From: Oopsacas minuta
Taxonomy: Eukaryota > Porifera > Hexactinellida > Lyssacinosida > Leucopsacidae
Reading direction: 5' to 3'
Length of the DNA stretch: 64,000 nucleotides
Assembly (NCBI GenBank): GCA_024704765.1
Contig: JAKMXF010000221.1
Location: 558,001-622,000, forward strand
Shown: piece by piece, positions 24,424-35,700 of the stretch
Position numbering within the stretch: position 1 is the first letter of the stretch
Layout of the letters: each line of letters opens with the position of its first letter
The notes under the pieces: generated by a model
The model's input: only the letters and a program-made list of their open reading frames with translations
Database searches by the model: none
Told to the model about the DNA's origin: nothing
Position numbers and translations under genes: made by a program

Positions 24424-27400
24424 TGCTGCTGCTGTTACCTATCGTAACTGGCATAAGATACACAGTGGACAAGTTGGGCCATTATTTAAATATAGTCCTG
24501 TTGTTATAATGGTTACTCAATCGGTATCACTCCGATTAATAAGAACCCCCCCTCCCCCTGATAAAGCGAATATATTTTGAACGTCAGTTGGTGTTCGTAT
24601 TAACGATTTTAGGCGGGTAATAGCATATTATTAATAATCGGCGCAAAAGAAAATTCGGAAGTATTCTCTGACGCTTTAAGCGGGAAATGAAGCTTAACAT
24701 ACGTAGAAACAGGTTTGTGGATTTTAAGCGGGCAATTATCATTTTATCAAGTTTTAAGCGGGAAATAAAGGATGCCTAACTTTGATAAAAGTAATATCGA
24801 TAAAAATAGGCGGTTAATAACAAAATTCCAGTTTGTTTATTACATACATTGTTGTGTGAAAATTAGAAACACGGTAAATAATAGGGACATCATAGTTCCA
24901 AACTCGAGACTAACCAATACACTGAATGCCCTGAAGGCTTGTAAATTGCATAAATTGGAATTGAAACTATTTTCTAATATTTCATAAACACAAAATTGAC
25001 CTCAAAATAATCTAAGAAAGGAATGTAATTGTGAAGGAAATATTCATACAAAGAATAAACAAAAATTGTATGTGTTTGTATTTATTTGAATAGCTTATAT
25101 TGTGAAGATGGTAATAGGCGCTCAATTATGGATATCACACAATATATTCTATCGGAATATGAAGAGAAATGTATTAGAATATTGTTTACGTAGGCGCGTA
25201 TTCCAAAATATTTTCAATTTGTAAATAATAGCAATCTGTGTATGCTAAAGTTTATATGAAATAAACACTAATAAGTTTGAAGATTTTAAACCCTGTGTCA
25301 CTCAATGAAACCTGTCACCATGTGTATACTGGCTGAAGTGGCGTGAAGTGGCACAATGTGTCAGGAGTTGAAAATATTTAGACTTAACAGTAGGATTTGC
25401 TATTTTAAACAAATTGTATTGGAAACATACCTACGTGCACATGTTACCAGAGGGAGTATACCTCACCCGAGTTCTACTGTATTCTACAGATTAAATACCC
25501 AATGGGGAGTGATGGTTTGTACCAACAATCTGGAGTGCGGACAGAGGGAGGGACAATCAAGAATAGAACAAGTTAAACCTCAAAAGTGCAATGAGTTTCA
25601 GCTTATTAATATTACAAATAATATCATAATATTATGACTTAAGGCAGGTGGATAATTGAACAATAACATCTGGAAAAGGAGGAGACAAGTGATCACAATT
25701 ACGAAAATTACAAGTTCATCTGTGGGTATATTGTTTGTGGTGTAGCTAACCAGAACCTTACCCCAATTACATTGCATAATACAGTCAGTATATAATTCAC
25801 ACTCTGACCCACTTCACAAGTACTACAAATATGAAAAAGCATAATTGGAGTTAATTGCCTTCCACTGATCAAAATATTAATCTTCTGATTAAAATTAGAT
25901 ACGCGTTAACAATGAATCTGACTTGTTATGTGGTTCGAACATAAAAACCCACGGACTGCAATATATTCCAACAGCTGAATTGTACATTACGTATTCGGAA
26001 TAATTCAGAATCACCTAATGAACTACGCTATCATCTTTCTTTCTTGTTTTACCTAGAGATTCTTGTTCTAAGTTTCCAAGAAGTAACGCAATCATGGAGA
26101 GGGAGTGTAAAGAGAATGCGTAAAATTAAATGAACAATAAACACAAACACGTGTTCATAGGAATGTTACGATAGTTTAATAATTATTCAAAGCTAATTCA
26201 AATTTGAAAATATCACTGTTGCACCCGAATAGTTCAATATTCTGTTACCAAACGAATATCAGTATTGGGTTAAGCAAATATTCATGAATACCGTAAACGG
26301 GGGCTACTTTGGGCCACTGGGTTTGCTTTAGCCCAAATATGAAAGCTCCAAAGAAACTAGATTGGATTCAGTATTGTACTTGAAATGACTTACCAAGTTT
26401 TTAACGAGTTTCCAAATATCGGTAGACAGTTTCGAATACAAATACAATATCTATTCGATACGTAAGCAAATTTTAATATTTGGGCTAAAGCAAACCCAGG
26501 GGGCCAAAGTAGCCCCCAGTTTACGGTACTGATATTCGGTTCGATCGGTTTCAACCTTGGAAATGATATAAAATTGAGAGATAAACATAAATAAATCTAC
26601 ATTTTCATTTAAACTTTGGAGTCTTCCAGCTGGCATGAAAATCAAATCAAATCCGTATGTATTAATAAAAAATCAGCACCCATTGCTTAATATAATTTTC
26701 AGTTTAAAGCTAATACTATTTATGATACAATAATTGAGGACAACAGGTAGGAAACTAGGAGGAGCTATGGTCGCAATGACATAAGGACAATTGAAAGTCT
26801 AATCCACAAACTCGTTAAAATAATCAAGAAAATACTTGTGTACCAGGCATGTTGTTAGGTTGGTTATAGTACATTGTTGAAGGTTCATTATTTTGGTAAA
26901 AAACATATTTCTCTTGAGAATTCGGAAATCGTCAAATTGTATGAAAGACTGTGACCAGGTTTTAACGACGCTACATGCGGTATTATTTGCAAACCCTAAT
27001 GTCACCCAACATTATAGTTCTGATAGAAATACGTCGTGTTAATTAATAAAGTGCTAAATATAGAAATAAGAAATGAGTGGTAGATATTGGCAATGAAAAG
27101 TTTGTTTATTATTGTTGTTTACTGTCACGAATATGTAACAATATTCAAGCAGGGAAAATGAAAAACCACGGAGGCTTGTCCAAACGCTCCATCTCACAAA
27201 ATACCAAATAAGCAAATACCTTAATCTACTTAGTACCAATTACCAGATCGATTACAAGATATTGAGTAATGATAATGTATACGTGAATATCCATTAGCCT
27301 ACCAACCAGGTGCTGTATAATATAAACAAAGAGTATTGGACTAGAATTATGCACAGATAGTTAACAAATTAAGGGAAGGGCCGCCCTAGAATAGTACTAA

Positions 27401-28668
27401 AATGTATATATGCAAAAAGGGTCTCTTCTCAATTCTGAATATTATTGAAAGTTTGTGGAATTGATTCTCATTATTTGCAATTAAAATATTTGAACGAATA
27501 AACAATTCAGGGATTAAGTTCAAGCGTATGTCAAAGTGTTAAGTGTTACATTACATCAAAATTGGGTAATTAGGACGACCAGACCGGGAGTTAATTAGAT
27601 TATAATTTGTACTTGGAAGAGTGGTATTAAGAGAGGAAACAGACAACAATCTGATTGGCTAGCTACTGCTTAATTGGTATAATTATAAGTGTCAAATCCA
27701 TTAATTGTCCTATTTCTGTCTAGCAACACTCAAGGAAGATAGGAATTTCAAATACGAGGCTGAATGTAATGGAACTTCTAGTCGTATACATATTTTCATA
27801 TTGGCACGCTGTATGAATGGAAAAATGCTCCAACTTCCTTATTTTGTCATTTTCTAGAGTAAATACGAACACTTATGTTATGAAACTGAATCTGTAATAA
27901 AAATCAATTTTAGTTCCAACGCGCGCTCATTCTAAGACAAAACTAATTAGCGCAGTTGTTTATACTTAACACCATCAGTTTCAAGTGATGATTGCACATA
28001 TCAACATACTCTTTGAATAGCACATTCCTGTGTTGTCAAGGAGAATTTTTTCGTGTTTTGGCTAAGTTGTTGAATAGTTCTTTCAAAGAAGACGTATTAA
28101 CGGCCAATCTCATTTTCGGTGACGTAACTTCTGCAATAATTACTTTGCCTCAAAAGAATAATTCTCGAATTGTTAATGAGAATTCTCAGCAGAGTTAACG
28201 AAACTATAATACTTGATATTTATCTGGCTAATACAAGTCTAAGAGTGTCAAAATCTGATATTTCGAGGTTAACCTAGACGTATCTTACGTTAAAATAGAA
28301 CACGTGTAATGTATTATACGTTATACGCGTATTATACAGCTGAAGTTTAGGACAATTCAGAAATGGAATAAATATTGCAGGAAAAGACTTACAGTGTATA
28401 CTGGTTATAAGAACACCCTTGGGAGTAGCAATACATGCTCTTATAACCGGTATAATATAAAGAAATATGTGAGAACCGTTTTCCAGAGGATGGTGCTTAT
28501 ATCCGGTGTGTATATATACACATCTTGTTTTTAAAATAAACAAACAAACAAACAAACAAACAAACAAACACACAATCAAATTTACCTGTTGTACGGGTCA
28601 GTATCAATACCAGCAAGCGTGATGGCCTTCTCCTCATGGAGCCGCTGAAGAAGTTGTCGAGCCGTCAT
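16735..28668 (-). CDS. CTNNB1: beta-catenin (armadillo), 17 exons
   Basis: Adhesion and Wnt co-activator protein, 838 aa. Exons: 28586-28691 (ATG at 28668), 24240-24337, 23055-23234, 22665-22846, 21945-22034, 21342-21542, 21096-21213, 20617-20864, 20352-20459, 20152-20274, 18777-19025, 18401-18523, 18181-18330, 17706-17990, 17351-17476, 17136-17246, 16735-16776. Every join keeps phase. The degron DSGIVTRSAS sits at about residues 77-86. An alpha-catenin-type helix (ERLKSALF) and TNVQRL precede the armadillo repeats, recognisable by KKEASRNAL, GILSNITCNN, CTLRHVTSKHE and VLAKDHVNRN. The basic residues equivalent to human K312 and K435 appear kept (NNEETK, CNNPINK). The tail ends in QDIPQYF without the vertebrate DTDL. 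The ~66 residues before the degron are longer than usual, and the exact 5' start is uncertain. Introns hold MITEs and TTTG/CAAA arrays. Confidence 0.93.
17511..17700. repeat. (TTTG)n microsatellite in beta-catenin intron 14
   Basis: About 190 bp of TTTG repeats with rare GCTT or GATT variants, ending at the donor of the exon 17706-17990. In the gene's sense strand it is a CAAA run starting right after the 5' splice site. Confidence 0.95.
19291..19434. mobile_element. pogo/mariner-like MITE, TA duplication, in beta-catenin intron
   Basis: Inverted ends ACAGTCAACTCGCGTTATAA and the complement of ACAGTCAACTCCCGTTACAC, flanked by TA (19289-19290, 19435-19436). Related sequences at about 39405-39540 and 47403-47535 share the block GGACCATATTTGTACAATCT. 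Confidence 0.8.
20018..20124. mobile_element. 107-bp hAT-like MITE with perfect 8-bp TSD in beta-catenin intron 10
   Basis: Left end CAGTGGCGGTCCCAG, right end complementary to CAGGGGCGGTGCCAG. Flanked by identical ATGAAGAG at 20010-20017 and 20125-20132. Confidence 0.9.
20876..21075. repeat. degenerate TTTG/TTTA-rich repeat in beta-catenin intron 7
   Basis: A ~200-bp run of TTTGTTTA/TTTGTTTG-like units with many substitutions, between exons 21096-21213 and 20617-20864. Its frames are open by repetition only (Leu/Phe/Val/Cys-rich) and are not genes. Confidence 0.9.
24377..24423. repeat. (TA)n microsatellite
   Basis: About 45 bp of alternating T and A just beyond the acceptor side of beta-catenin exon 24240-24337. 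Confidence 0.95.
26291..26526. mobile_element. TA-duplicating MITE inserted in another repeat (nested)
   Basis: About 50-bp inverted ends: CCGTAAACGGGGGCTACTTT at left, complement of CCGTAAACTGGGGGCTACTT at right, both continuing into GGGTTTGCTTTAGCCCAAAT. Flanked by TA at 26289-26290 and 26527-26528. The host sequence around it matches an uninterrupted repeat at about 33745-33810. Confidence 0.88.
28395..28512. mobile_element. TATAAGAACA-family foldback MITE in beta-catenin intron 1
   Basis: Ends TACTGGTTATAAGAACACC and GGTGCTTATATCCGGTGTGT are inverted repeats of the same family as the element at 15863-16331, with an internal copy (CTCTTATAACCGGTAT) at about 28438. A CAAA microsatellite (28541-28572) follows, close to the exon donor. 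Confidence 0.65.
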
Positions 28669-28691
28669 TCTAGTTCGATCGTAGTCAAATT

Positions 28692-29731
28692 CTGTAAAGT
28701 CAATAGTTATGTATTATTCAATAAACTTCTATGTTCTATATATACTATAGTGACACCCCATGACAAACCATGAATAGGCGAGAACATTCCATAGATAGAA
28801 TTTTCAAAAGGGGGTAACCGTGATCAGACTTGATCAAAGATGTCGGCCTGAGTGTGATCATCAAAAAACTCAAAATTTATCAGTAATTTAATAACTACCG
28901 TGTGAATAATAATGATCTTATCTTCATAGACGGAGACCTTCCCCCGTAATCAACACCTAAGACCGACAAGTATTTGGAAAAATAATTATGTAAACAACAA
29001 ACAAACAAACAAACAATCAATCAATCAAACAAACTATTTTAAGTAATTTCGTCTAGAAACATTCCTCTCTCTTTTTATTTCTTTCTCTTGGGTTATTCAA
29101 AGAAACATGGTTCATACGTAATCACAAACTGTGCCGATTTTTCTGACAAATATTGAGGGCCAATGAGGCTAATATCCCGCCAGAAATTGCTTGCCCTGTA
29201 TTATTATTGTCCAGTTTAATATATAATAATGATTTATCTTCACAGACGGAGACCTTCCCTAATTCACGGAACGGATCGGACAAGTTTTCTGAAGAAAATT
29301 CAAATTAGTTGCCTTGTAAATCACAGAACATTATAAACAGGACGGGACATAAGGTACTAACCTAGCGGACATCGAGGGACGTTGCATATTTGTATTAAAC
29401 TGGACAATAATAATTCAGGGCAAGCAATTTCTGGCGGGATATTAGCCTCATTGGCCCTCAATATTTGTCAGAAAAATCGGCACAGTTTGTGATTACGTAT
29501 GAACCATGTTTCTTTGAATAACCCAAGAGAAAGAAATAAAAAGAGAGAGGAATGTTTCTAGACGAAATTACTTAAAATAGTTTGTTTGATTGTTTGTTTG
29601 TTGTTTACATAATTATTTTTCCAAATACTTATTGGTCTTACGGGTGGGGCGATTCTTCCTCCCACGATCTCCCTTCCTTTCTCTCTAATTAAGAACTATA
29701 ATATAATTATACGTTTAGTTCTAGTTACTAA
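28692..29731. promoter_or_regulatory. divergent upstream region of beta-catenin and LAMMER kinase with long inverted repeat
   Basis: About 1 kb separates the first recognised beta-catenin exon from the kinase ATG on the other strand. It contains two ~250-bp inverted arms (28961-29221 and 29388-29639). A ~33-bp direct repeat (core AGACGGAGACCTTCCC) occurs at 28911-28945 and 29229-29262. Promoter activity is inferred from the divergent layout only; no TATA box or mapped start site can be claimed. Confidence 0.55.
28961..29639. repeat. long inverted repeat (two ~250-bp arms, ~165-bp loop)
   Basis: The left arm runs from AAGTATTTGGAAAAATAATT through CCTCTCTCTTTTTATTTC to CCCTGTATTATTATTGTCC. The right arm is its near-exact reverse complement, differing mainly in CAAA/CAAT repeat count and a few substitutions. 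The 29222-29387 loop is unrelated apart from the direct repeat noted for this region. Confidence 0.93.
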
Positions 29732-31549
29732 ATGGACGGTGCATTTAGAGCTGAATTCCAAACATCTTTTTTCCGGGACAGAGAGGACGCGTATCAGACC
29801 TATCTCCCCCCTCCCTCTCACTCGTACCGCTCCCGAAGCCTCAGTAGAAGGACACGAAGCACCGAGAAACTCCATTGGCATCGTAAGACATCCACGCAAC
29901 ATCAAAGTCCACATACAACATATAGAGAGACCACTGGGAGTAGCTTTCACAGTCGCAGGCACAAAAGACATAGTAACGGACGGTCACAGAGGGGGAAAAG
30001 TGGGGAACGTAGGAAGAGGAGGCAACGGTCCCCTAAAGATGAACATCCAATCGAGGACGATAAAGATGGACACTTGATTTACTTCGCAGAGGACATATTA
30101 GACTCACGGTACATAATAATTGGTACCCTCGGGGAGGGGACTTTTGGGAAAGTGGCACACTGTCGACACAAATACACTGGCGAAGAAGTGGCAGTAAAAA
30201 TAATAAAGAATGTGGATAAATATCGGTACTCGGCTAAGATAGAAATTAGAATTTTAGAATCAATCTCAAAGGCTAGTGGAGAAGGGAAAAAGCTATGTGT
30301 CAAAATGCTGGACTGGTTCGATCACAACGGACATATTTGTATCGTATTTGAGTTGCTAGGTCTGAGCGTGTTTGATTTCCTAAAAGATAACGAATACGAA
30401 CCGTACACCCTGGAAACCGTCCGTGATATTTCATATCAGCTGATTAAATCAATAAAATTCTTACACGAACACAAACTCACACATACAGATTTGAAACCGG
30501 AAAATATTATGTTCGTGGAAACCGAATATACCGAAAGGGCTGGCAAGCGTGGGAAACGGCTAAACAGGACCCTCGTGAGTTCAGAAATAAGACTCATAGA
30601 TTTTGGGTCTGCTACTCATGATGACGAGCACCATTCTACTATTGTATCCACGAGACACTACAGAGGTCCAGAGGTGAGTATTACTTTAATTACTATTTGT
30701 ATATATCGCTTATAAGAGCATATTACCCCGCATAAAATACAGGAGTATATGTGAAACCTCGTGGTCTTATATCCGGTATATTCTTATAACCGTGTTCTTA
30801 TGAGCCATAGGATCCAATCTGTTTTCACCCGTGAACCCCTCCCATAGCCTGCAATACAAATTTGACCCCCAGCTGTCGTCCATCGACCCCAGGTTGGGAA
30901 CCCCTGTTATCATCAAAATCCACTGAATATAATTTATCACATTTGTATATTTAAACCAATCAAATTACAGCCTCGGATAGTAGGCATAACAACAGTACTG
31001 AATATCAGCTGTCTATAAACCCTCAAATCTGATTGGCCTAGTTTGTTACTATTAATAGTTAGGCCTATTGGTTTAGTTTTGTATTCTAAGGTTCTCCTCG
31101 AGTTGGGTTGGTCACACCCTTGCGACCTATGGAGTATCGGGACTATAATATTTGAGCTATACAAAGGTCACACATTATTTCAAACGCATGACAACCGTGA
31201 GCACCTAATCATGATGGAACGTATCCTTGGTCCTTTTCCTAGACGTATGATTGAGGGTACACGGAAGGGGAAATATTTTTTCAAGGGGCGGGTCGACTGG
31301 GACGATCGCTCTCCAGAGTCTAAATACGTCCGTGAACACTGCTACAACCTGAAGAGATATCAGATCGGTAAATCTCATGAAGAGGATCTCTTGTTTGACC
31401 TGATTGCTCGGCTACTTGAGTACCAGCCGGAGAAACGATTGACCGCGAATGAGGCCTTACAACACCCGTTTTTCTGCCCGTTACCCTCAGCGCTTCGCAG
31501 TGACTGTCGTAAGAACGAGACGAAATTAGTCGGTGACGTGTGGAGCTAA
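29732..31549 (+). CDS. LAMMER/CDC2-like kinase (CLK family)
   Basis: Dual-specificity kinase that phosphorylates SR splicing factors in the nucleus. Two exons, 29732-30673 and 31091-31549, joined in phase 0; 466 aa. Residues 1-108 are Arg/Ser/His-rich, the RS-like tail of CLKs. The kinase domain starts near 126: glycine loop GTLGEGTFGKV (131-141), catalytic lysine in VAVK (K156), HTDLKPEN with D253, DFGSA at 290. The activation segment STRHYRGPEV spans the splice junction. The family signature is present in altered form as EHLIMMERILGP (Ile where the motif normally has Ala). The C-lobe ends EALQHPFF as expected. The single 417-bp intron contains a TATAAGAACA-type MITE fragment and a hAT-like MITE. 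It is transcribed away from beta-catenin. Confidence 0.95.
30812..30906. mobile_element. hAT-like MITE in kinase intron
   Basis: Right end GGTTGGGAACCCCTG is the complement of the CAGNGGTTCCCAACC end. The interior carries CACCCGTGAACCCC and CCCCCAGCTGTCGTCC, matching the family at 2563-2679. The left end is decayed and no TSD was found. Confidence 0.65.
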
Positions 31550-32711
31550 TAATTGAGAACACATACACACATTAGTTACAAAATTAGATTTCCTTTGTAT
31601 ATCATTATATCACACTCTTAATTACATTATGCATGCCAACTGATTAGGATTTTGTGGCATTTTGTTGAGTGCCATGTGGTAAAAGTTTTCTCACTTTTTC
31701 CCGCTCGGTTGGCATTTGTAATTTGAAGTGGAACAACGCCACTTGAACACTTTTTGGTCGTATTTGACTTTACTTATTTAATGGACTATGGATATTTATT
31801 TTCACTCAAATTATTTCCATTATTGTTGTTCATTTTTGTTTACTAGATAGAGTTGAAGCAAACAAGCAAACAGTCCTGACAACCAAAATGCATGTAAGTT
31901 ATGTTAAATCATTCAATATTTGTTATCCATGTCCTCTAGCTGTCCCTTGTCCCTGAATAATGCTCCCTAAAGGGCTGTCCCAGGTTCTGGCATACTTTTG
32001 GTCAGTTGGTACGATCCCTTTATGATTAATTAAGGGGTCTTTCCATAATCAACTTGTATACGGCACCTTATAAAACTTGGCCCTCTGGCCTGTCTTCCTC
32101 CCTGCCTAGTTGGCCCGATTAACCAGAACTAACACTTTATTACTTCCGTTTCTGTACTCGTGTTTATAAAGAGGAATCAGCTGTATTCCGTAATTGAATT
32201 ATAATCGATTTTCTAGAATCTTTTTTTGTTTAAAATCAGCTGATTTGAAACAAAAAGAATTTGTAATTAGTATAATTATTATTTTGTATTTATAAGAAGA
32301 AATAGGATCAGAATTCATAATATTTTGAGATTTCTGTTTATGTCCTGACTTCTGCCACTTTTCTGCCACATACGAAGCTGTATTTTGGCGGGAAATTAGT
32401 GGGGTAATTCCGGTTCCTTCTAGCCCCGATTTGGCGGTAGAACCGAAGTCCCCATCCCATATAAACCAGTTGAACCTCGTTAATACGAACGGACGGTAAA
32501 AATGTGTTCGCTTTATCCAGAGTAATACCAATTGAATAACCAGTGGTACCTAACCCATTGCACCCGTGGACCCCTATACCAATTTAACACATTCTGTGGA
32601 CCTCCTGTGGACCTCCTGCTGTCGTCCACGGTTGGGAACCTCTGGAGCAACAATTGTAGGGACCTGATTTTGTATAATATTCGTTCTTCTCCTATCATTA
32701 TTGTAGTTTGA
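31550..32711. other. intergenic spacer upstream of the TRP-like gene
   Basis: No gene. Contains ATGCATGTAAGT near 31888-31899, which could be a 5' non-coding exon donor for the TRP-like gene. Also contains a pogo-type fragment (GAACCTCGTTAATACGAAC, about 32474-32493) and a hAT-like MITE at 32541-32644 with ends CAGTGGTACCTAACCC and GGTTGGGAACCTCTG but no clear duplication. Confidence 0.5.
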
Positions 32712-35700
32712 ATGGCAAGAGAAGATAGAGACAGGCTTAAAGTACCTCCAATAGAGAACATAGGTATGACAGGTAAGACCTCTCCCTTATTGTTACGTAA
32801 GAAGTATAAAGGAGGTGAAGTAGAGAAGGAGGAGGACAGGAGAGCTAAACACATGAAAAGGGTAAAATATATTTTAATTATATTATTAAGGTAGATTATT
32901 TGATGTTTGTTTGTGTGTTTGTGTTTGTTGTGGCTAATTAGTCTGTTTGTTTATTTGTTTGTTTGCCTGTTTGTTAGCTTATTAGAATTTACAAACAGTA
33001 ATATAACTAGCACAGTAACGTATATAACAGATAGGAATTTATGTATTATCTAGATGACAGAACAATTCACACCTTATAAGCTAGGACAAAGACCTTCTTA
33101 CCATGATAGCATGGAGAGTGTCAACAGTGCCGTGAGCCACGCCAGATCGGTACGCGCATCCTCGTATGAAGTACGGGACATGACTAGTATACTCTCCAGC
33201 TGGAGTACCCCTATACACCAAGCAGCAGAGGAGGGGAGGAATGATCAGTTGAATTTATTACTGGAGTATCCTGATTTAGATGTGAATATTCAAACGAAGA
33301 TTTATAACGATTATGAGGGCATTATTGTCGTTCATAATACGCCGCTACATCTGGCTGCTGCTAACGGTTAGTGTTATAGGAACCATGGATGGATATAGTG
33401 TAACCTCCGTGAACGGGACGCCGATAAATGCTACCTCGTTCCTGTCCAATTTCCCGTTTGTGGAGGCTCATTTTATGGGACAGGAAATTCACTCTATTTA
33501 TTTTCCAGAAGTTCTTCGTTACCACAGACCCGTTTGTGTAGGTTACCCTGTGTATTGTTGATTTTAACACTCTCAAGTGCTACTCAACACTTCAAAATTA
33601 GCGTCCAGAACTTGCCTGAGAAATCTAATAATTGTCTGTGTATAATGACTAGCAAGTTTAACCTCAAAATGTTCTAAAATAACTTCACCAATATACTCAT
33701 ATATTCGTGTCACCATCACATCTCTCTATTGGTGTTATATTATCAAGGTTGCAACCGAATATCATCAGTATTCGGTTAGGTTGCTATTCATGAATACTGA
33801 TATTCGGTTTGAATTTATACATTTGTTATTTAGCACACCCAGGAGCTGTAACTCTCCTTCTTAAGTACGGTGCTAGAGTAGACATACAGAATGCTGACGG
33901 TTCTACTCCCTTACATGTAGCTGTGGCTAATGGAGTACCGCTAGAGATTGTACATAGTCTAGTTAAGGTGGGATCTGCACTTGGCATAAAAGACAATAAA
34001 GGTTGTTACTTCTTTGTTAAGAGTAATAGACAATAAATATAGAAATACCCGCTTACAGTGGAGCTCCCAAAACGGACACTCCCTCTCCTGAAAGGAATGA
34101 ATTATGAATCAGAAATGTAATACTTTGGCAGTCTCCGAGAAGCGGACAACTTCTAAATGGACAGAAGCGATGTCCCCAACGTGTCCGTTACTCGGAGACT
34201 CTACTGTATCCAATCGGTGATACCGAAGTAATTGTCGCGGCCCCTTGAGTTTCGATATAAGGGGAGTTGAGTGTAGTGTATTTTGTCTTGAATTATTGAG
34301 GAATTGATAAGAGCTACTAACTTTAAACTTGGCATGTAAGTGTGAATTGGTTCAAGTGAGGACACATTATAATATATAAGCGAAATATTCACAGGTTTCT
34401 GAGAAAAGGTGACGAATGTGTCGACCTATCATATTTGCGGGTTCACACAATATATGTAGACGACACCTATCTGAGACATATGCGCTATTTATTGTTGTTT
34501 ATTTATGTTTCAAAGGACGTACATCCTTGTTTACGGCAGCAGAGGAGGGGTGGAGTAACATCGTTCCAGTTCTGGTATCAGGTGGTGAGAATATTGAAGA
34601 GACAGATATAACAGGAGAAACTCCTCTAATAATTGCTACAAGGAATGGATTTTCAAATACTATTAAGGTGATTGGGAACTTATGTCTGATACTTATTTAG
34701 TAATTCCCGGATTTGTATACTAGATTCATGTAAACAAACCTCAAATCTGCGGTCTAACTAATAGACATATTTCCCAATTGACACGTTTTTTTGACACATT
34801 GTCATTTCCCGCTAAACCGTGCGAAAATAATTGTTTTTTGATAGACGGGATAGGCTCAAATGTTCCTTATTGGTCCTGTGCTAATTCAAGTCTAATAGTC
34901 AGCACTTTATGTCCTTCATGGCTACTGAACTGACACTCTTAAGTACCCGCCAAACACCTAAACAAACCCCTGTTCCCGCTATTTTCTCCCCCCCTCTCTC
35001 TCTCTCCAGGTCCTAATAGAATCAGGTGCCTCTATATTCACCCGTGACAAACAAGGTAAGAACGCTCTGGGGTATGCCTTAGAAGTAAATGAAAAGACAA
35101 TTCAGGATGAGCAAGTATTTGACTTAGTTCTGTCAGGAATGTTAAGAGAGGAATCAGAAGCAAATGCATTGAAACAGTTGCATAGTTTACTGAGGAAGTA
35201 TCACAAACTCCATCTGAAGAAATGTATTACTTGTTTGTTGAATCGAATACCGACACTAAAGGCTAGAAAAGGTGTTACTATATGTGTATAAATATTTACA
35301 TAGTCACTTGAAATAACTTTTCCAATGTCTCTCATTACGAAAAATGTGTCAAAATATGATTAATCACCAGTGAAACTACTTTAATTTATGTCCAAGGTAT
35401 CCATGGTTCGCTTATACAAACACGGGTAACACGCTCTCTCCCCTCTAGTTATCATCAGGTCATCCTATCTAGAAAACGACTCAAAGGGTGCTAAACCAAC
35501 AGACAAGGACTTCAGCTACATCCATGGCATCGCTCTACAAATGCTAGCAGAGACAGAGGATCATGACCTTGCGTACCATCCAACTGTTCGAGTAATTGTG
35601 GACAAGAAAATGAGTAAAATCGGGAATTACTATCTCTTCTTTGAAATTCTATATTTCATATTTTTCCTATTCAGTTTGTTTTTCATTTTGACTACCGCAG

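Noticed and set aside
32199-32531. 110-aa minus-strand frame
   Set aside because: No domain, no splice context; overlaps a pogo-type fragment in the TRP upstream spacer.
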